From: Cristatella mucedo
Lineage: Eukaryota > Bryozoa > Phylactolaemata > Cristatellidae
DNA length: 64,000 bases
Assembly: GCA_009760855.2 (NCBI GenBank)
Contig: WPIO01000248.1
Span: 45,001-109,000 of the forward strand
Direction: 5' to 3'
Under the pieces are notes generated by a model that made no database searches, was not told where the DNA came from, and worked only from the letters and a program-made list of their open reading frames with translations. Both the position numbers and the translations under genes were made by a program. Positions 31,757 through 43,794 of the stretch are shown here, piece by piece (the stretch's first letter is position 1; the number at the start of each line of letters is the position of its first letter).

Positions 31757-32937
31757 AACAATAATAATGATAAAAATAATGCACTTGATAAAGCGCCCTC
31801 AGAGAATTCAATCTCTGTTTAGGTGCTTTACATGTGCTGCAATGGAAACGCGATTGAATGGTGAGTAATATCAATCTTGATAAAAATTGAATACATTGTT
31901 AGGGGTGACATGCACAGGTTAAGCATGCAAATTTGGTTAGTGGCAGCATTCACAGTGTCAGCACGCATAAGCACATGACGGACGAATCACAGAAACCCCC
32001 TAAATGCTGTCCTAAATAGGTATTTTTTATATCTTTTTAAATGAGGTCAAGTCAGGGGATGTTCTGATGCAAGTCGAGAGGGAGTTCCAGGCTTTGGGAG
32101 CATACGAACTAAATGTACGGTCTCCAAAGGATTTGAGGTTTGTTCGAGGTATTGATAGAGTGTTGGATTCCTAAAAGCGGGCGGTACGATGCTTGGCTTG
32201 GTGGGGGATTAGATTTGAGAGATAGGCTGGAGCCAAATAATGAAGAAACCTTAATGTGAGCCACAAAATCTTGAAGTCGATTTGTTGCTCGACTGGTAAC
32301 CAGTGCAGGTCAGCAAGAAGTGGTGTGATGTGGCAACTTAGATGCTCATGACAGACAAGCCTACCTGCAGTGTTTTGCACCAGCTGTAATCGCCTGATTG
32401 CACATGCCGGTCGGCTGGTAAGCAGTGAGTTGCAAAAGTCGAAACGGGATGTCACGAATGCATGGACCAACTTAGATGTGGTATCCTTATCTAAATAAGC
32501 CCGAATTGTAGCAATGTTATGTCACTGGTTGTAGGCAGACTTGACTGCAGAGCCGATGTGATCGTTTAAAGAGAGTTCACTTTGGAACATGGCACCTATA
32601 TTTAGAGTCGATTCAACAGGAGATATGCTGGCAAAACCAATTGTGAGCGGCAGTCTTTCTAATTTCTGAATCATACTGGGTTTGCCAATGAATATTAAGT
32701 TAATTATATCACTGCTTAGTTTTGGAAAATTTGCTGCCATCCATGTGCAGATGTCATAAATCCATGCAGCAAGTCAGTTGGGAGAATTCGAGGTGTTCGT
32801 CGGCTGGGAGGGATCAAAGAAAAGGTACAACTGAGTGTCATCCTCATAGAAGTGTAAGCCTAGACGGTGCTTGGCAATCGCATCAGCAAGAGGGAGAGTA
32901 TAAATCATGAAACGAACTGGACCTAGCACGGAGCCAC
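31757..32937 (-). mobile_element. L2-B retrotransposon, 3' half (split by L2-A)
   Basis: From the (AAT)n tail at about 31757 through the 3'UTR and C-terminal region (AFVTSRFDFCNSLL, frame 32171-32470) to the region upstream of motif C near 32930. Read across the L2-A insertion it continues at 35069-35485. Stops and frameshifts are present. Confidence 0.95.
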
Positions 32938-32943
32938 GGGGTA
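32938..32943. repeat. Target-site duplication, left copy (ggggta)
   Basis: Identical hexamer to 35063-35068, bracketing the L2-A insertion inside L2-B. Confidence 0.85.
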
Positions 32944-35062
32944 ATGTGTATCTCCGTCAGTAACTTCACAAAGTCATAAAGACCGTGTGGGTGTTACGCA
33001 GGAGAATTTTGTATAGCGCACTCAGAGCCTAAGCGGCTTTCGGTACTCATTCGGTACCCAACAGACTTCGTCTCACGCAACAAAGAGAAAGTGGGAAGCA
33101 TAGCAGAGTTAGGAGAGCAGTTGAGGTAGTGAGTAGCATAGAAGTAGCAGTTCAGGACCGCTTAAAAAGATGTGCCTTAGTCGGCAGTTGGAGAGTAGAT
33201 AGCGTTGCGTAAGAATTGTGGAAACGAGTTCCACAGTTTAGGACCTGCAGAGCTAAAGCTTCTGTCGCCAACTGTCTTTAAGCGGAGGAATGGGACAGCT
33301 AATCTATTGTCCACACAGGACCTGAGGCGCGAACAGGCTGAAACTGATGCAGCAGTTCAGCTAGGTATGAAGGAGCCAAGCCGTGGCGGGCCTTGTGGGT
33401 CAGCTTAAGAACTTTGCTCTGTATCCTTTGCACAACCGGCAACCATCCTAGCTCTTTCAGCAGAGGTGACACGTGCTCAAACCACTGGGACTTGAAGACC
33501 AGCCTTCTAGCCATATTCATAGTCTGCTGTAGTAGCATAATAGCTTTCTTTGGTAGCTCAGCCAAAAGGGAATTACAATAATCAAGCCGAGACAGAACTA
33601 AAGAGTTTTTACAAGCCACTGTGGGAGACAGCTTCTATTCTTGGACAGGGATCGGATGTGGTGGCTAGCTGTAGAGGCAGACTTCTGAATGAAGCATTTG
33701 AAATTGAGGCAGCTGTCGAACACGACACCTCTATTACGAGCACGTGGTGAAGGTCGCACATTAGCATCCCCTATTAGAACAGCAAAGCCTTTTAATCCAG
33801 CCACACGCTTACTGTGTCCTGTGAGCAGCAGTTCGGTTTTATCGTCATTTAATTTCAGGAAGTTTTCCGACATCCAGGATCGAATATCGGCAAGGCAAGC
33901 ATTCAGTTTTTCAGTTGCCGCAGCAGATTCCGACGGTTTAAATGACAAATACAACTGAGTATCGTCAGCATAGAAGTAATATCCTATTCCATGGGCCTTA
34001 TTAACTTTTTCCAGAGGTTGTGTATAAATGGAAAACAGCGAGGGACCGAGTACAGACCCTTGAGGGACTCCACAGGCGACCCTTCTCATGTCTGATACCT
34101 GACCCTCACACGAGACGGATTAAACACGATCAGACAAGTATTATTTAAACCACGCCAGTGCTTTGTCCGCCAGACCGATCGTTGTTCTCAATTGTTCAAG
34201 CGGAAGTTCGTGATCAATGGTGTCGAAGGCAGCAGGCAGATCTAGCAGAGCTAGGGCAGTGACATTCCCGTCGTCGTTGGCACGTAGAATGTCACTGTTA
34301 ACACGGAGGAGAGCAGTTTCAGTAGAGTGCTGCCTCTTGAAACCTGATTGAAAAGTGTCTGACATTCTATTGTTTTCAATATGTTCAACTAGCTGCTTTG
34401 CAACAATTTTTTCAAGAATCTTTGATAAAAACGGAAGAAGGGAAACTGGACGATAGTTTGCTAGTACCTCTATGTCTAATCCAGGCTTTTTAAGAATAGG
34501 TCTAACGATTGCCGATTTGAAGGACCTGGGGACGACCCCTTGTCCCAAAGAAGCATTACAAATCTTGGTTATGGCAGGGCTAAGTTGGTCTATAAGTGAA
34601 GACCACAGAGATGAAGGTATAGGGTCTTCAGGAGACGAGCTCTTTTTGCTAAACCTTATTAAGGCAGCCACATCACAGGCAGAAACATCGGAGAACCTTT
34701 TAAGAAAGGTCACAGGTTGAGGAACGACGATTGCTTTGGTCGGAGGGGGCCTAATGGAGGCACAAATGTGCACAATTTTTTCAGTAAAGAAGGCTGAAAA
34801 CTTTTCGGCTGAGCCCTTAATACCTGGGGAGTCAGATCTCACAGCATTGGCCAGTAAATGGTTTACTGTCTTATAAATCTGTGTAGTGTCCGACTGGCAG
34901 GAATTCAGCTTTCTAATGAAAAAAGAAGCCCTGACTTTTATAAGCTTTCGGGTGTAAACTCGAAGGAAGTCTTTAAAATTGACTAGGCCTGCATCAGACC
35001 CCGATTTCTTGAAACGACGTTCCAGCCTTTGCTTAACACGGCGCATCTTAAGGAGTTTTTAT
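32944..35062 (-). mobile_element. L2-A retrotransposon, most complete copy, nested
   Basis: A 2,119-bp minus-strand insertion, 5'-truncated in the linker between endonuclease and RT, ending at the 3' terminus (actgacggagatac-acat). Frame 35046-34141 holds the linker and RT motifs (NYRPVSLLPFLSKILEKIV, FQSGF, LDLPAAFDTIDHE). After two in-frame stops it resumes at 34089-33598 with GVPQGSVLGPSLFSIYT and YADDTQLYLSF. After a frameshift near 33620 the C-terminal part (33619-33299) follows. The endonuclease domain is absent, so it is dead on arrival. Confidence 0.97.
33598..35046 (-). pseudogene. L2-A reverse transcriptase, two in-frame stops
   Basis: A single reading frame spans linker and RT with TAA codons at 34141 and shortly after; the palm motifs on both sides are intact. 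RT normally copies its own RNA at the nicked target. This copy lacks the endonuclease and the N-terminus. Further C-terminal sequence is out of frame (33299-33619). Confidence 0.93.
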
Positions 35063-35068
35063 GGGGTA
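35063..35068. repeat. Target-site duplication, right copy (ggggta)
   Basis: Matches 32938-32943. Confidence 0.85.
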
Positions 35069-35485
35069 CCCATATTTCAGAGGTAACTCGGATGATCTTT
35101 GTCCATTCATGTCAATACTCTGGTGTCTCCCACTGAGATAGTACATGAACCGTTGCAGAGCTGTGCCAGAGATGCCCAGGCGAGATGAGAAGAGCTCTAG
35201 CAGAACTTGGTGATCGATAGTATCAAAAGCTGCCGAAAGATCAAGAAAAACAAGCAAAGACACCGTACATATGTCTGCATTCCTAAGTAGATCGGTGTAT
35301 ACCCTAAGTAATGCTGACTCTGTGGAGTGAATAGCTCTAAAGCCTGACTGGAACGTACTAGCAAGGTTTGAAGTTTCACTATATGAGATCAGCTGATCTG
35401 CCACAACCCGTTCCAGTGTTTTTGATAGGAATGGTAGAAAGGAGACTGAGCGGTAGTGGCTAAAGTTCTCTTGGTCTAGTGTTAA
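35069..35485 (-). mobile_element. L2-B retrotransposon, 5' part of the split copy
   Basis: Encodes the RT block before motif B: LDQENFSHYRSVSFLPFLSK, FQSGFRAIHSTESALLRVYT, FLDLSAAFDTIDHQVLLELF. L2-B similarity ends near 35485, where the element is 5'-truncated; the frame to 35599 is flanking DNA. Confidence 0.93.
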
Positions 35486-36365
35486 GTATGGCACCTGGAG
35501 TTCTGAGTGGATGTATCGCGGGTGACCTGAAAGGATGCTGTACCAGCCATCGCTCAGAGGGATAGCATAAAGACCGAGGGAATTGTGGCACCGTAACAAT
35601 GTATTAGGTGCGATCGTCGGCGAGCGTCCATTTCATGATTTTAGAAGCTCAAGGCACGAGTTCACGGAGCGAAGATTAAAGGGCTTGACATGGGAATCAC
35701 ACATGGCCGTCGCCAGGCGGGAAAGTTAAGTCAGGATTCTTACATTGATCGGATACTCACATTGCTGGCGTTTGCGTAGCGGTCATGAAGGCTACCAGTA
35801 GAGTCGGAGGCTGCGAGGTGAAAATAAATCAAAGTGGAAAAGAAATAGAAAGAGGGAGAAAGGAGAGGACAGCATCCTTGCAACGCGACGTAATGGCAGA
35901 AAATCCAGCGTGCGACAATGAAAGTCGTAGGATCCAAGCTGCAATGGCCCAAAGTGAGCTGGGACCTAGCCTCAGCAGGCCTATTCCCTTGTATCCCGAG
36001 CAAGCCACTCAGCCACTGTGGTCGGCATTGCTTTGGAAAGGCGGAATCACTTGATTGCATGGCTTGAATGAGTCACAGCCTGGGCGCTCCCTTAGGGCCA
36101 TAGTCTCGAGCGGCTGGCAAGAGTGCATGTAATTAATGTATCCCAATGAATGGGTGGCTTTAAATAAGGTAGGCATAGGAATAGAAGTGGTCAGGGAAGC
36201 GGAAATGGGAGTCATTGAGTGCTTGCAGAGAGCCCAGCGGTTGTACTAAGGTTTATTGCATTCGTTGATGTTGCAACAACCTTTACCAGGAATATATCGA
36301 ACCCAAGTTGAGTGGTCTGATGCATAAATATTTCCACGAACAAAAAATGCATAGTCAATAAACAA

Positions 36366-36366
<1 letters not shown>
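35486..36366. other. No secure feature; some coding-like frames
   Basis: Minus-strand ORFs at 36009-36215 and 35740-36060 have plausible composition (ETMALRERPGCDSFKPCNQ), but no good splice pair was found. Confidence 0.4.
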
Positions 36367-36403
<37 letters not shown>

Positions 36404-36429
36404 TTATTTATATATTTATATGTTTGTTG

Positions 36430-36463
<34 letters not shown>

Positions 36464-36471
36464 GTGTGTGC
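36367..36471. repeat. (TA)n followed by (GT)n
   Basis: (TA)n at about 36367-36400, TTTATTTATA interruptions, then (TG)n to about 36471. Confidence 0.95.
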
Positions 36472-36474
36472 ATG

Positions 36475-37329
36475 TGCACGTGGAACTGAAACACCTACAT
36501 TGAAATGGAAAATCTCACACACGCCACCACATGGCCTAATGAATTATCTGTAGCCAGGAACCAAAAATTTGTTGATGTACGTGGTTGCCTATGTCACGTA
36601 AATATGAAGCATTACGAATGAGTCGTTGATAATGTAAGCGATGTTGTGAATATCTGCACATAACATAATGGATGGATTACTGAACAAGTATCGTGTGATT
36701 TGGCATGCCTAAATGGTTTCACCAAGCAACGTGAGCAAGAGCAAAGCCAGAAATTCGGTAAGGGCACTGACCTGAGCAACAGAGTAGCACTGAACCACAG
36801 AATGCTTCGAGCCAACCAACAGTAATCGAATGTGTCGTTACTTTTGCATACGTTAGAAGCTGAGTTTATACAGCCCGGCAGATACCTCGATGCTTTCCTA
36901 AGGCTCTATTATTGTAGTTATATATTTAAAAGAATATTGTGTTTAATTCCGAAGACTTTATTATTGCAGCAGCCGAGGTCGAATTCATGCAGCCATCCTT
37001 TGCATGAATCATCCTGTGTAGCCTTCTGGCTTCATTAGCAAATTAACCCGAAAAGTGCACACCCGGCTGGGAGGCATGACTGTCGGGTTTCTATTGTATC
37101 GATTGCAGTTTGAGTTTGCCTTTTCCGATGCAAAGTCGATATCGGCTGGTCCAAAACAAATGTCGGCACCCGAGTCCTGTTGAACCTACGGTCCGAACTA
37201 TGTGACAAACAGCTTGCTTGGCTTAGGGTGTGATTTGCATATCTACTAAAGTCGTAAATAGTAAAGATACGATAAGTCTGCAGCTTAAATTATAAAGTAC
37301 CGTAAAGGCCCAGTGGCTCTCACTTAAAG
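36475..37329. other. No recognised feature
   Basis: Anonymous sequence; no retrotransposon matches. Confidence 0.5.
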
Positions 37330-37415
37330 CGCAGTGTTTTAAACAGAGCTGCATATTGCAGGACTCGAACCAGCCACATGGGTAGAGTAGGTCGAGCATG
37401 CTATCCCTAGGATAC
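37330..37415 (-). mobile_element. tRNA-like unit (possible third SINE head)
   Basis: The minus strand contains tatcctagggatagcatgct (box A-like) and a perfect box B ggttcgagtcc about 35 bp later. The cloverleaf is poor and no L2-B-like tail follows, so a tRNA-derived SINE head or tRNA pseudogene is more likely than a functional tRNA. Confidence 0.4.
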
Positions 37416-37704
37416 AACATTTATGCCGTTTTAATTCAATAGTGGCTGCCAAACAAATTAGCAGCCACACGCTGTATGTTTTATTTTCAAAACCTTTATA
37501 TAAAGGTTGAATTCAAAATTGTGGGTGCCAATATCACCTTGAAGAACCAAGTAATTTTTAATTTCTTAAGTACATGTAGGCTATCTTTTTTATTCATTCA
37601 TGCTTACCAAAAGTTATTCAATGAAGTCATAAGTTAACGCAGAAAACACATCTGAATAGAATTGTCTCTAACTTATACTCTATTGAAAAAACTGGGCACG
37701 TAAG

Positions 37705-38283
37705 CTTTCACTTCTCGCCGACCTGCTCTGGCTACCAGTCAAGCAACGGATCGACTTCAAGGTTTTGTCGCTCACTTTTAGGTCACTTCATTCTTTGGGT
37801 TCAGCCTATCTCTCAGATGTACTCCCCACCAGGCCACGCATCGCACGACCCGCTTTTCAGAATCCAGCAGTCTGCAAATACCTGGTAAAAACCTCAAATC
37901 CTTTGGAGACCGTGCATTTAGTTCGTATGCTCCGAAAGCGTGGAACTCCCTCCCGATTTGAGTCAGAACATCACCTGACTTGACCACATTTAAAAAGAAC
38001 TTAAAAACACACCTATTTAGGACAGCATTTAGTGGGTCCGTGTGATTCGTCCTTCATGTGCTTATGTGTGCTGACAGTGTGCATGCTGCAGCTAACCACA
38101 TTAGCATGCTGACCCTGTGCATGTGACCCCTAACCATGTCTTTCATGCTGTTTGTTTATCAAGCATGATGTTACTCACCATTCAATTGCACTTTCCTTTA
38201 CAGCAAATGTAAAGCACCTAGAAAGAGATTGAGTTCTGTGAGGGAGCTTTATCAAGTGCATTATTATTATTATTATTATTACG
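37705..38283 (+). mobile_element. L2-B 3' fragment
   Basis: C-terminal coding segment (ORF 37765-37983: LTFRSLHSLGSAYLSDVL), 3'UTR, terminal signature and (TTA)n at 38263-38283. Confidence 0.95.
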
Positions 38284-38439
38284 CTTGGTGCCGGTTCCAA
38301 GCTCGGGGTGCATGCCTATTCAAGCTATTGTCATCGCGTGCATTTTTAGAGGTGTGTGGTTGTGGTAGCTTCTGTAAGTATATGAGTGTGTCAATTCGTG
38401 CATTCAGCCTATGAGTGCCATCATGCAGTTGTATACACA

Positions 38440-39553
38440 TCAAGAGGCTTTCACTTCTATGCGGATGACACTCAGTTGTACCTTTGCTTTGATCCCTCCC
38501 AGCCTTCGAGCACCTCAAATTCTCTCAACTCACTTGCTGCATGCATTGATGACATCCGATCATGGATGGCAGCAAATTTTCTAAAACTAAACGATAATAA
38601 AACTAACTTACTAGTTATGGGCAAACCTAGTGTTATTCAGAAATTGGAAAGGCCGACTTTCAAAATTGGCTCTGCCAGCATATCTTCAGTTGCATCAGCT
38701 CGAAATCTAGGTGTCATATTCCAAAGCAACCTCTCGTTAGACGACTATATCAGCTCCACAGTCAAATCAGCCTATTTTCAGCTTCATAACATTGCTAAAA
38801 TTAGGGCTTGTTTAGATAAGGATACCACGTCCAAGTTGGTCCATGCATTCGTGACATCTCGTCTCGACTTCTGCAACTCACTGCTTACTGGCCTACCAGC
38901 ATGTGCGATCAGGCGATTGCAGCTGGTGCAAAACTCTGCAGCTAGGCTTGTCTGTCGTGAGCGTCGCAGTTGCCACATTACTCCACTTCTCGCCGACCTG
39001 CACTGGTTACCAGTCAAGCAACGGATTGAATTCAAGGTTTTGTCGCTCACTTTTAGGTCTCTTCATTCTATGGCTCCAGCCTATCTTTCAGATATACTAC
39101 CCCATCAGGCAAAGCATCGTACCACTCGCTTTTCGGAATCCAACAGTCTAGAAATACCTCGTACAAACCTTAAATCCTTTGGAGACCGTGCATTTAGCTC
39201 GTATGCTCCCACAGCCTGGAACTCCCTCCCGACCTGCATCAGAACATCCCCTGACCTGACCACATTTAAAAGAAACTTAAAAACATACCTATTTAGGACG
39301 GCATTTAGTGGGTCCTTGTGATTCGTCCTCGATGTGCTTATGCGTGCTGACACTGTTCATGCTGCCACTAACCACATTTGCATGCTGACCCTGTGCATGT
39401 AACCCCTAACCATGTTATTCATTTTGTTTGCTTTTCAAGCATGATTTTACTTACTATTCTATTGCGTATCACTTTGCAGCAAATGTAAAGCGCCTAGAAA
39501 GAGATTGAGTTCTCTGAGGGCGCTTTATCAAGTGCAATATTATTATTATTATA
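38440..39553 (+). mobile_element. L2-B retrotransposon, best-preserved C-terminal half
   Basis: Begins at motif C (HFYADDTQLYLCFDPSQPSS) and continues without interruption to the protein's C-terminus at 39321. The full 3'UTR, the terminal signature (tgtaaagcgcctagaaagag ... gggcgctttatcaagtgc) and (TTA)n follow. This copy best defines the L2-B 3' end. Confidence 0.97.
38447..39321 (+). pseudogene. L2-B RT C-terminal ORF, uninterrupted but partial
   Basis: About 290 codons from motif C through the thumb/C-terminal region (RLDFCNSLLTGLPACAIRRL, SARLVCRERRSCHITPLLAD, FGDRAFSSYAPTAWNSLP). The open frame starts upstream at 38386 by chance. Motifs A and B are missing, so no enzyme activity is possible. 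Confidence 0.95.
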
Positions 39554-39810
39554 AGAGGTATCTACGCTTAGGAAGCACATGGCAATCATTGGGTTGAATG
39601 ATAGGCATACCAACGTACGAGGTATATGAGAACATAGGTGTGCATGGTGTTTGTGAGTGAGGGCTCTTACTAGCTCATGCTGACCAGTGTCAGCACAAAC
39701 ATATGTATGATAATATGACGATTTAAACGCCTACAAGTGTTCATGTGTGATTGTGCCATCTAATGCAGCTTAGGGTGCACTTCAGTGTGGATGTGTGCGT
39801 GCGTGTGCAT

Positions 39811-39866
39811 GTGTGTGTGTCTGTGTGTGTGTGTGTCTGTCTGTGTGTGTGTGTGTGTGTGTGAGT

Positions 39867-39934
<68 letters not shown>
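39811..39934. repeat. (GT)n microsatellite
   Basis: Nearly pure TG repeat with a few TCTG and GAGTG interruptions. Confidence 0.97.
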
Positions 39935-39936
<2 letters not shown>

Positions 39937-40203
39937 TAGTATTTCTACGTATTGTGTCTGTGTGCATGTCTTTTAGGATGTTCATACTAGCAAGTGTATA
40001 AGTGCATTAATATGCAAGTGTTAGCAAATGTGGGCAAATGTGCATTAGGGGTTCTCGAATGCTGCTACCTGAATGTGAGTAGATGCAGTTTAGTTCTGTA
40101 TGCATACTATCTAGCCCAGTGAGCAGGAGACAGAATAACCTTGCAACGCTAATTTGTTTTTACAGTTGTCCTAGGGCAAAATAGCACAACACATGTATCC
40201 CAT

Positions 40204-40348
<145 letters not shown>

Positions 40349-40360
40349 TGTCTGTGTGTG

Positions 40361-40440
40361 TCGTTTTGGGAGATCATACTAGCAAGTGCACTTGCACATT
40401 AATGCAATTATACACTTGCTAGTATGATCCCCCAAAGCGA
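40361..40440. repeat. Imperfect 28-bp inverted repeat
   Basis: Left arm tcgttttgggagatcatact-agcaagtg (40361-40388) and right arm 40413-40440 are reverse complements with about two mismatches. A related single-arm sequence is at 39969-39996 (tcttttaggatgttcatact-agcaagtg), also just after a dinucleotide tract. Confidence 0.85.
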
Positions 40441-40659
40441 TACGTGTTATATATATAATATTATATACTATGAAACAGAATAATATGAAGACTGATTAAA
40501 AAGTTTCAAGAATGAGTTTCCTTTTACTTCGAGCACCAGCCTGGCCATCTATTGCACAGCCAAAAAAGCTGCACTAAGAACTACAGTTATTAAAGATTAT
40601 TGGTAAGGAGAAAGCTTCGGACATGATTAATTAGTTTTCTAATTGATGGCTTTCCGAAA

Positions 40660-40815
40660 ACTCATTTGTGTAGCCCTATAAAAGAACTTAATTTCTACTT
40701 GCCTGCTTTACATGGGCCACGGGAGCTTGAAGCCACGATCTCGGTCATCAAATACCTTTAACATGACCTCGGTCGCGGCAGAAACCTTAATCACTCGACC
40801 AAACCAGTCGATGAG
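40660..40815 (-). mobile_element. SINE1 with an internal rearrangement
   Basis: The tRNA-like head at the high end (tggtttggtcgagtgattaa) is followed by a partly repeated 'cgaggtcatg/cgagatcgtg' section, then the L2-B-like tail ending near 40660. Confidence 0.7.
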
Positions 40816-40819
40816 AATA

Positions 40820-41195
40820 ATTGGCTTGTACTGTGCTAGGATTCTGCTTCGTTTTTGTGATTACTCATAAATAAATAAAATGAAAATAAAACTGTGATGA
40901 AAATCTTTTCCAAAAAAAATGGTGCTGCTTTTTAAGGTTTATTTTTTAACAGCAGGAGGATGTGGCAATTCATTTACATTTGTTCGTCATTGTAATGGAT
41001 AATTGAATGGCTTTAAAAATTCATCAAAATTCAGCCATTTGCTTAAAAGTTAGAGAAGGTACTGTAACACAGCATGATATGTCAGAGCTGCATTTGCTTC
41101 TGGTCAAGTGTTGCATCGGAATGCACTATCATCTTTCTGGTATAACGTTATTGCACATCCTGTCCCAGGGCACTAATGCGTTGTTCAAGCTCATT
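40820..41195. other. No recognised feature
   Basis: AT-rich sequence. Confidence 0.5.
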
Positions 41196-41198
41196 AAG

Positions 41199-41200
<2 letters not shown>

Positions 41201-41252
<52 letters not shown>
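41201..41252. repeat. (CT)n microsatellite
   Basis: Pure CT repeat of about 52 bp. Confidence 0.97.
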
Positions 41253-41256
<4 letters not shown>

Positions 41257-41454
41257 CGCCCATCTGCTTCTTGGCTTCCTGATGTCTTAGTGGCCTGTTG
41301 CATTATGTAAAACACTTTATCGATTGGGCATTTATTTTGCATGCTTTAAGGTCTGCAGCATGCTTGGGGCTCAATGTTACTGCTTTTAATGGCTGCACAT
41401 TTAAAGTCTCAGCTCATAACACATCTGTCATCTCGGCCATCCTTTTTGCTATAG

Positions 41455-41540
41455 AACCTTCAGCAAATGTAAAGCGCCTAGAAAAAGATTTGAGTTCTGT
41501 AAGGGCGCTTTATCAAGTGCGTTAATATTATTATTATTTG
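41455..41540 (+). mobile_element. L2-B 3' terminus, minimal insertion
   Basis: Only the last ~80 bp of L2-B (cagcaaatgtaaagcgccta ... ttaatattattattattt) are present, an extreme 5' truncation. Confidence 0.85.
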
Positions 41541-41544
41541 TGGG

Positions 41545-42055
41545 TGGGCCATACATATCCACTTAGATACTACATAGTGATAGCTACTCGGTAGAGGTCC
41601 AATTAGCCGATAACCTGGATAACTCTTTTGCATGCTTCTGTAAGCTTGGCAATTGTTTTTTGCAGCAATGATCGATGCAGTCAAATGTAAATGGGTTTCC
41701 TGTTCAGCAAAATATGTAAGCACTAATAACTGTTTGTACAAAAAATATCCTCCACTTTCCTGAGCAATTACGAATATTACGAGTTCAATGTAATCAAACA
41801 GATGTCTTACTGTCTAATAATTTGCATGTAAAAGTGAGGCCGAACCAGGAACTTTACTTCAATTACGTACCGACTCTGACAAAGTGCTTAAATGCAGTAA
41901 GAAGACGAAGTCCCATAGGTTGCCATGTAACATCCGGGATTGAAAACTGCAGGTGTCATGCATTCAAGCTCGCCTATGGCGATTCTTAATAGCACTATGC
42001 AAGCCGTGTTGTCTCAGCTATGCAAGAAAGCTTCATGCGAAGCTCCGCCTAGCCT
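41545..42055. other. No recognised feature
   Basis: Anonymous sequence. Confidence 0.5.
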
Positions 42056-42059
42056 CCAC

Positions 42060-42178
42060 CTTACAGACTGATGCTGTCACATGGCAGTAGCTACTCGGAA
42101 TGCAGACAGAACTCTCCTTCGAAACTCCCACATAGTATTAGTAGCTTTGTGGGGTTACAGACGGAGATACATTACATA
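42060..42178 (+). mobile_element. L2-A 3' terminus
   Basis: Ends ggggttacagacggagatac-attacat at 42178; 5'-truncated. Confidence 0.8.
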
Positions 42179-42389
42179 AAAATGATTAATTTAATGCATA
42201 TCTGAACTCATAGTAAAAATAACACTAGCTCTTAGTGATATTGTCGAAATGGATTAGGTTAATGTTGGGATAGCAGCAATCGAGGTGCCCTAGCCGTTGG
42301 TCAAACGGAAGGCTTGATTTTTTCAGTAAATTGCAGTGTAACAGTGTGTAACTTGCTTATACAGGAATATTACATCGAAACTGAGAAGG

Positions 42390-42835
42390 TATTTTTAACC
42401 TCTCTTAACGACTTCTGTAACTCACTGCTGCTGGCTGGTTTAAATCAGCCGGCCCAATTGGGCACTTACAGTTGGTGCACAACTCTGCAGCCGGACTCGT
42501 CGGTCATAAGCATTGCAATTACAAGACCGTGCAACTTTTGTGCCGACATACACTTGCTCCAAATCAAGCAGTGCATAGAATTCGAGGTTCCATCTTTAGG
42601 TCCCCTCATTCTCCGGCTCTATTCCACTTATCAGAAATAATCACCTACAAAGATAGGATTAGAACAACCCACTACTTCCTCTGATTCTTTTAGCAATACT
42701 TTGTACGAACCTCTAAACCTTGGAAGACTGTGCTTTTAGTTCGTAGGCATCAGTTAGCAGGCGCCTGTTTATCATTCAGATCTTATGCTCCCACAAGCTG
42801 AAAATCACTGCCAATGAACCTCACATCGTCCCCTA
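42390..42835 (+). mobile_element. L2-B-like C-terminal relic
   Basis: Fragments equivalent to DFCNSLL, the 'gtgcacaactctgcagc' segment and the C-terminal block, heavily diverged (frames 42314-42640 and 42472-42684). May represent an older subfamily. Confidence 0.6.
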
Positions 42836-42844
42836 CGAATATAA

Positions 42845-42985
42845 ATTGAAATATAACTCATTTGTGTAGTGCCCTAATAGAACTTAATCTCTACTCAAAT
42901 GCTTCCCATATGCCACTGGGCTTAAGCCCACGGTCTCGGCCAGAACTTGGTCTGGGCGCGCACCTTAACCACTAACCTGACTTAC
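42845..42985 (-). mobile_element. SINE1
   Basis: Minus strand: ggttagtggttaaggtgcgc, gtgggcttaagcccagtggc, then gtagagattaagttctatta-gggcactacacaaatgag. Head and L2-B-like tail are both present. Confidence 0.8.
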
Positions 42986-43029
42986 AAAGCATTGACATGG
43001 ATAAGTTTTTTAATCTGTTTGTGGTGCAG

Positions 43030-43794
43030 ATCTTCTTGATCATTCAGACTGCATTCAGACTCGACCGGCAGCCTCGATACCCTCACTGATGCAGTGAACA
43101 TGACTCTCATGAGTGGTCGTTCCAAGCATGCTCCCGTTCATTCTATCTGTCAACAAATTCGAGGAGATTCCTTTCAATTTACAAGAACACCCCTAAAGAT
43201 GCGCCGGGTTAAGCGCAGGCTTGAACGTCATGTCAAGAAACCTGGATCTAAGGCGGATCTAGTCAATTTCAAAGACTTCCTTCGAGTTTACACCCGAAGC
43301 TTAAAAAAGCCACGGCTTCGTTTTTCACTCGAAACCTGAATTCCTGCCAGTCGGATACGAAATTGATTTATAAGACATTAAACTATTTACTGGCCAATGT
43401 TGAGACGTCTGACTATCCAGATATTAAAGGCTTCAGCTAAAAAGTGTTCACCCTTTTTTACTGAAAAAATCGTGGACATTCGTGCCTCCACAAAGCCCCC
43501 TCCGACTAAGGCCATTGCGGTATCACAACCTGTGACCTTCCTTAAAAGGTTTACCGAGATTTCTGCATGCGATTACTTTAATAAGGTCTAACAAATAGAG
43601 CTGGTCTCCTGAAGACCCTATACCAGCACCTCTATGGTCTTCACTGGCAGATCAACTTAGCCCTGCCATTGCCAAGATTCCTAATGCTTCTTCGGAACTA
43701 ATAAATAATAATCAATCCCATATCCACGCTCCCTTGCTGTTCTCCGTTTATACTCAACCTCTTGGAAAGGTGATTAAGGCCCGTGGAATAAAAG
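43030..43794 (+). mobile_element. L2-A retrotransposon, 5' part (split by LTR)
   Basis: Contains the region after the endonuclease (SLDTLTDAVNMTLMS) and the linker (MRRVKRRLERHVKKPGSKAD, frame 43094-43339), then the segment PPPTKAIAVSQPVTFLKRF (43397-43591). A deletion removes RT motifs up to the motif B region near 43690. It extends further 5' than the copy at 32944-35062. Confidence 0.93.

Noticed and set aside
33205-33958. Plus-strand ORFs across the nested L2-A (also 34472-34720)
   Set aside because: Antisense shadows of the L2-A coding region.
37330-37415. Functional tRNA gene
   Set aside because: Good B box but no convincing acceptor stem or anticodon arm; better seen as tRNA-derived.
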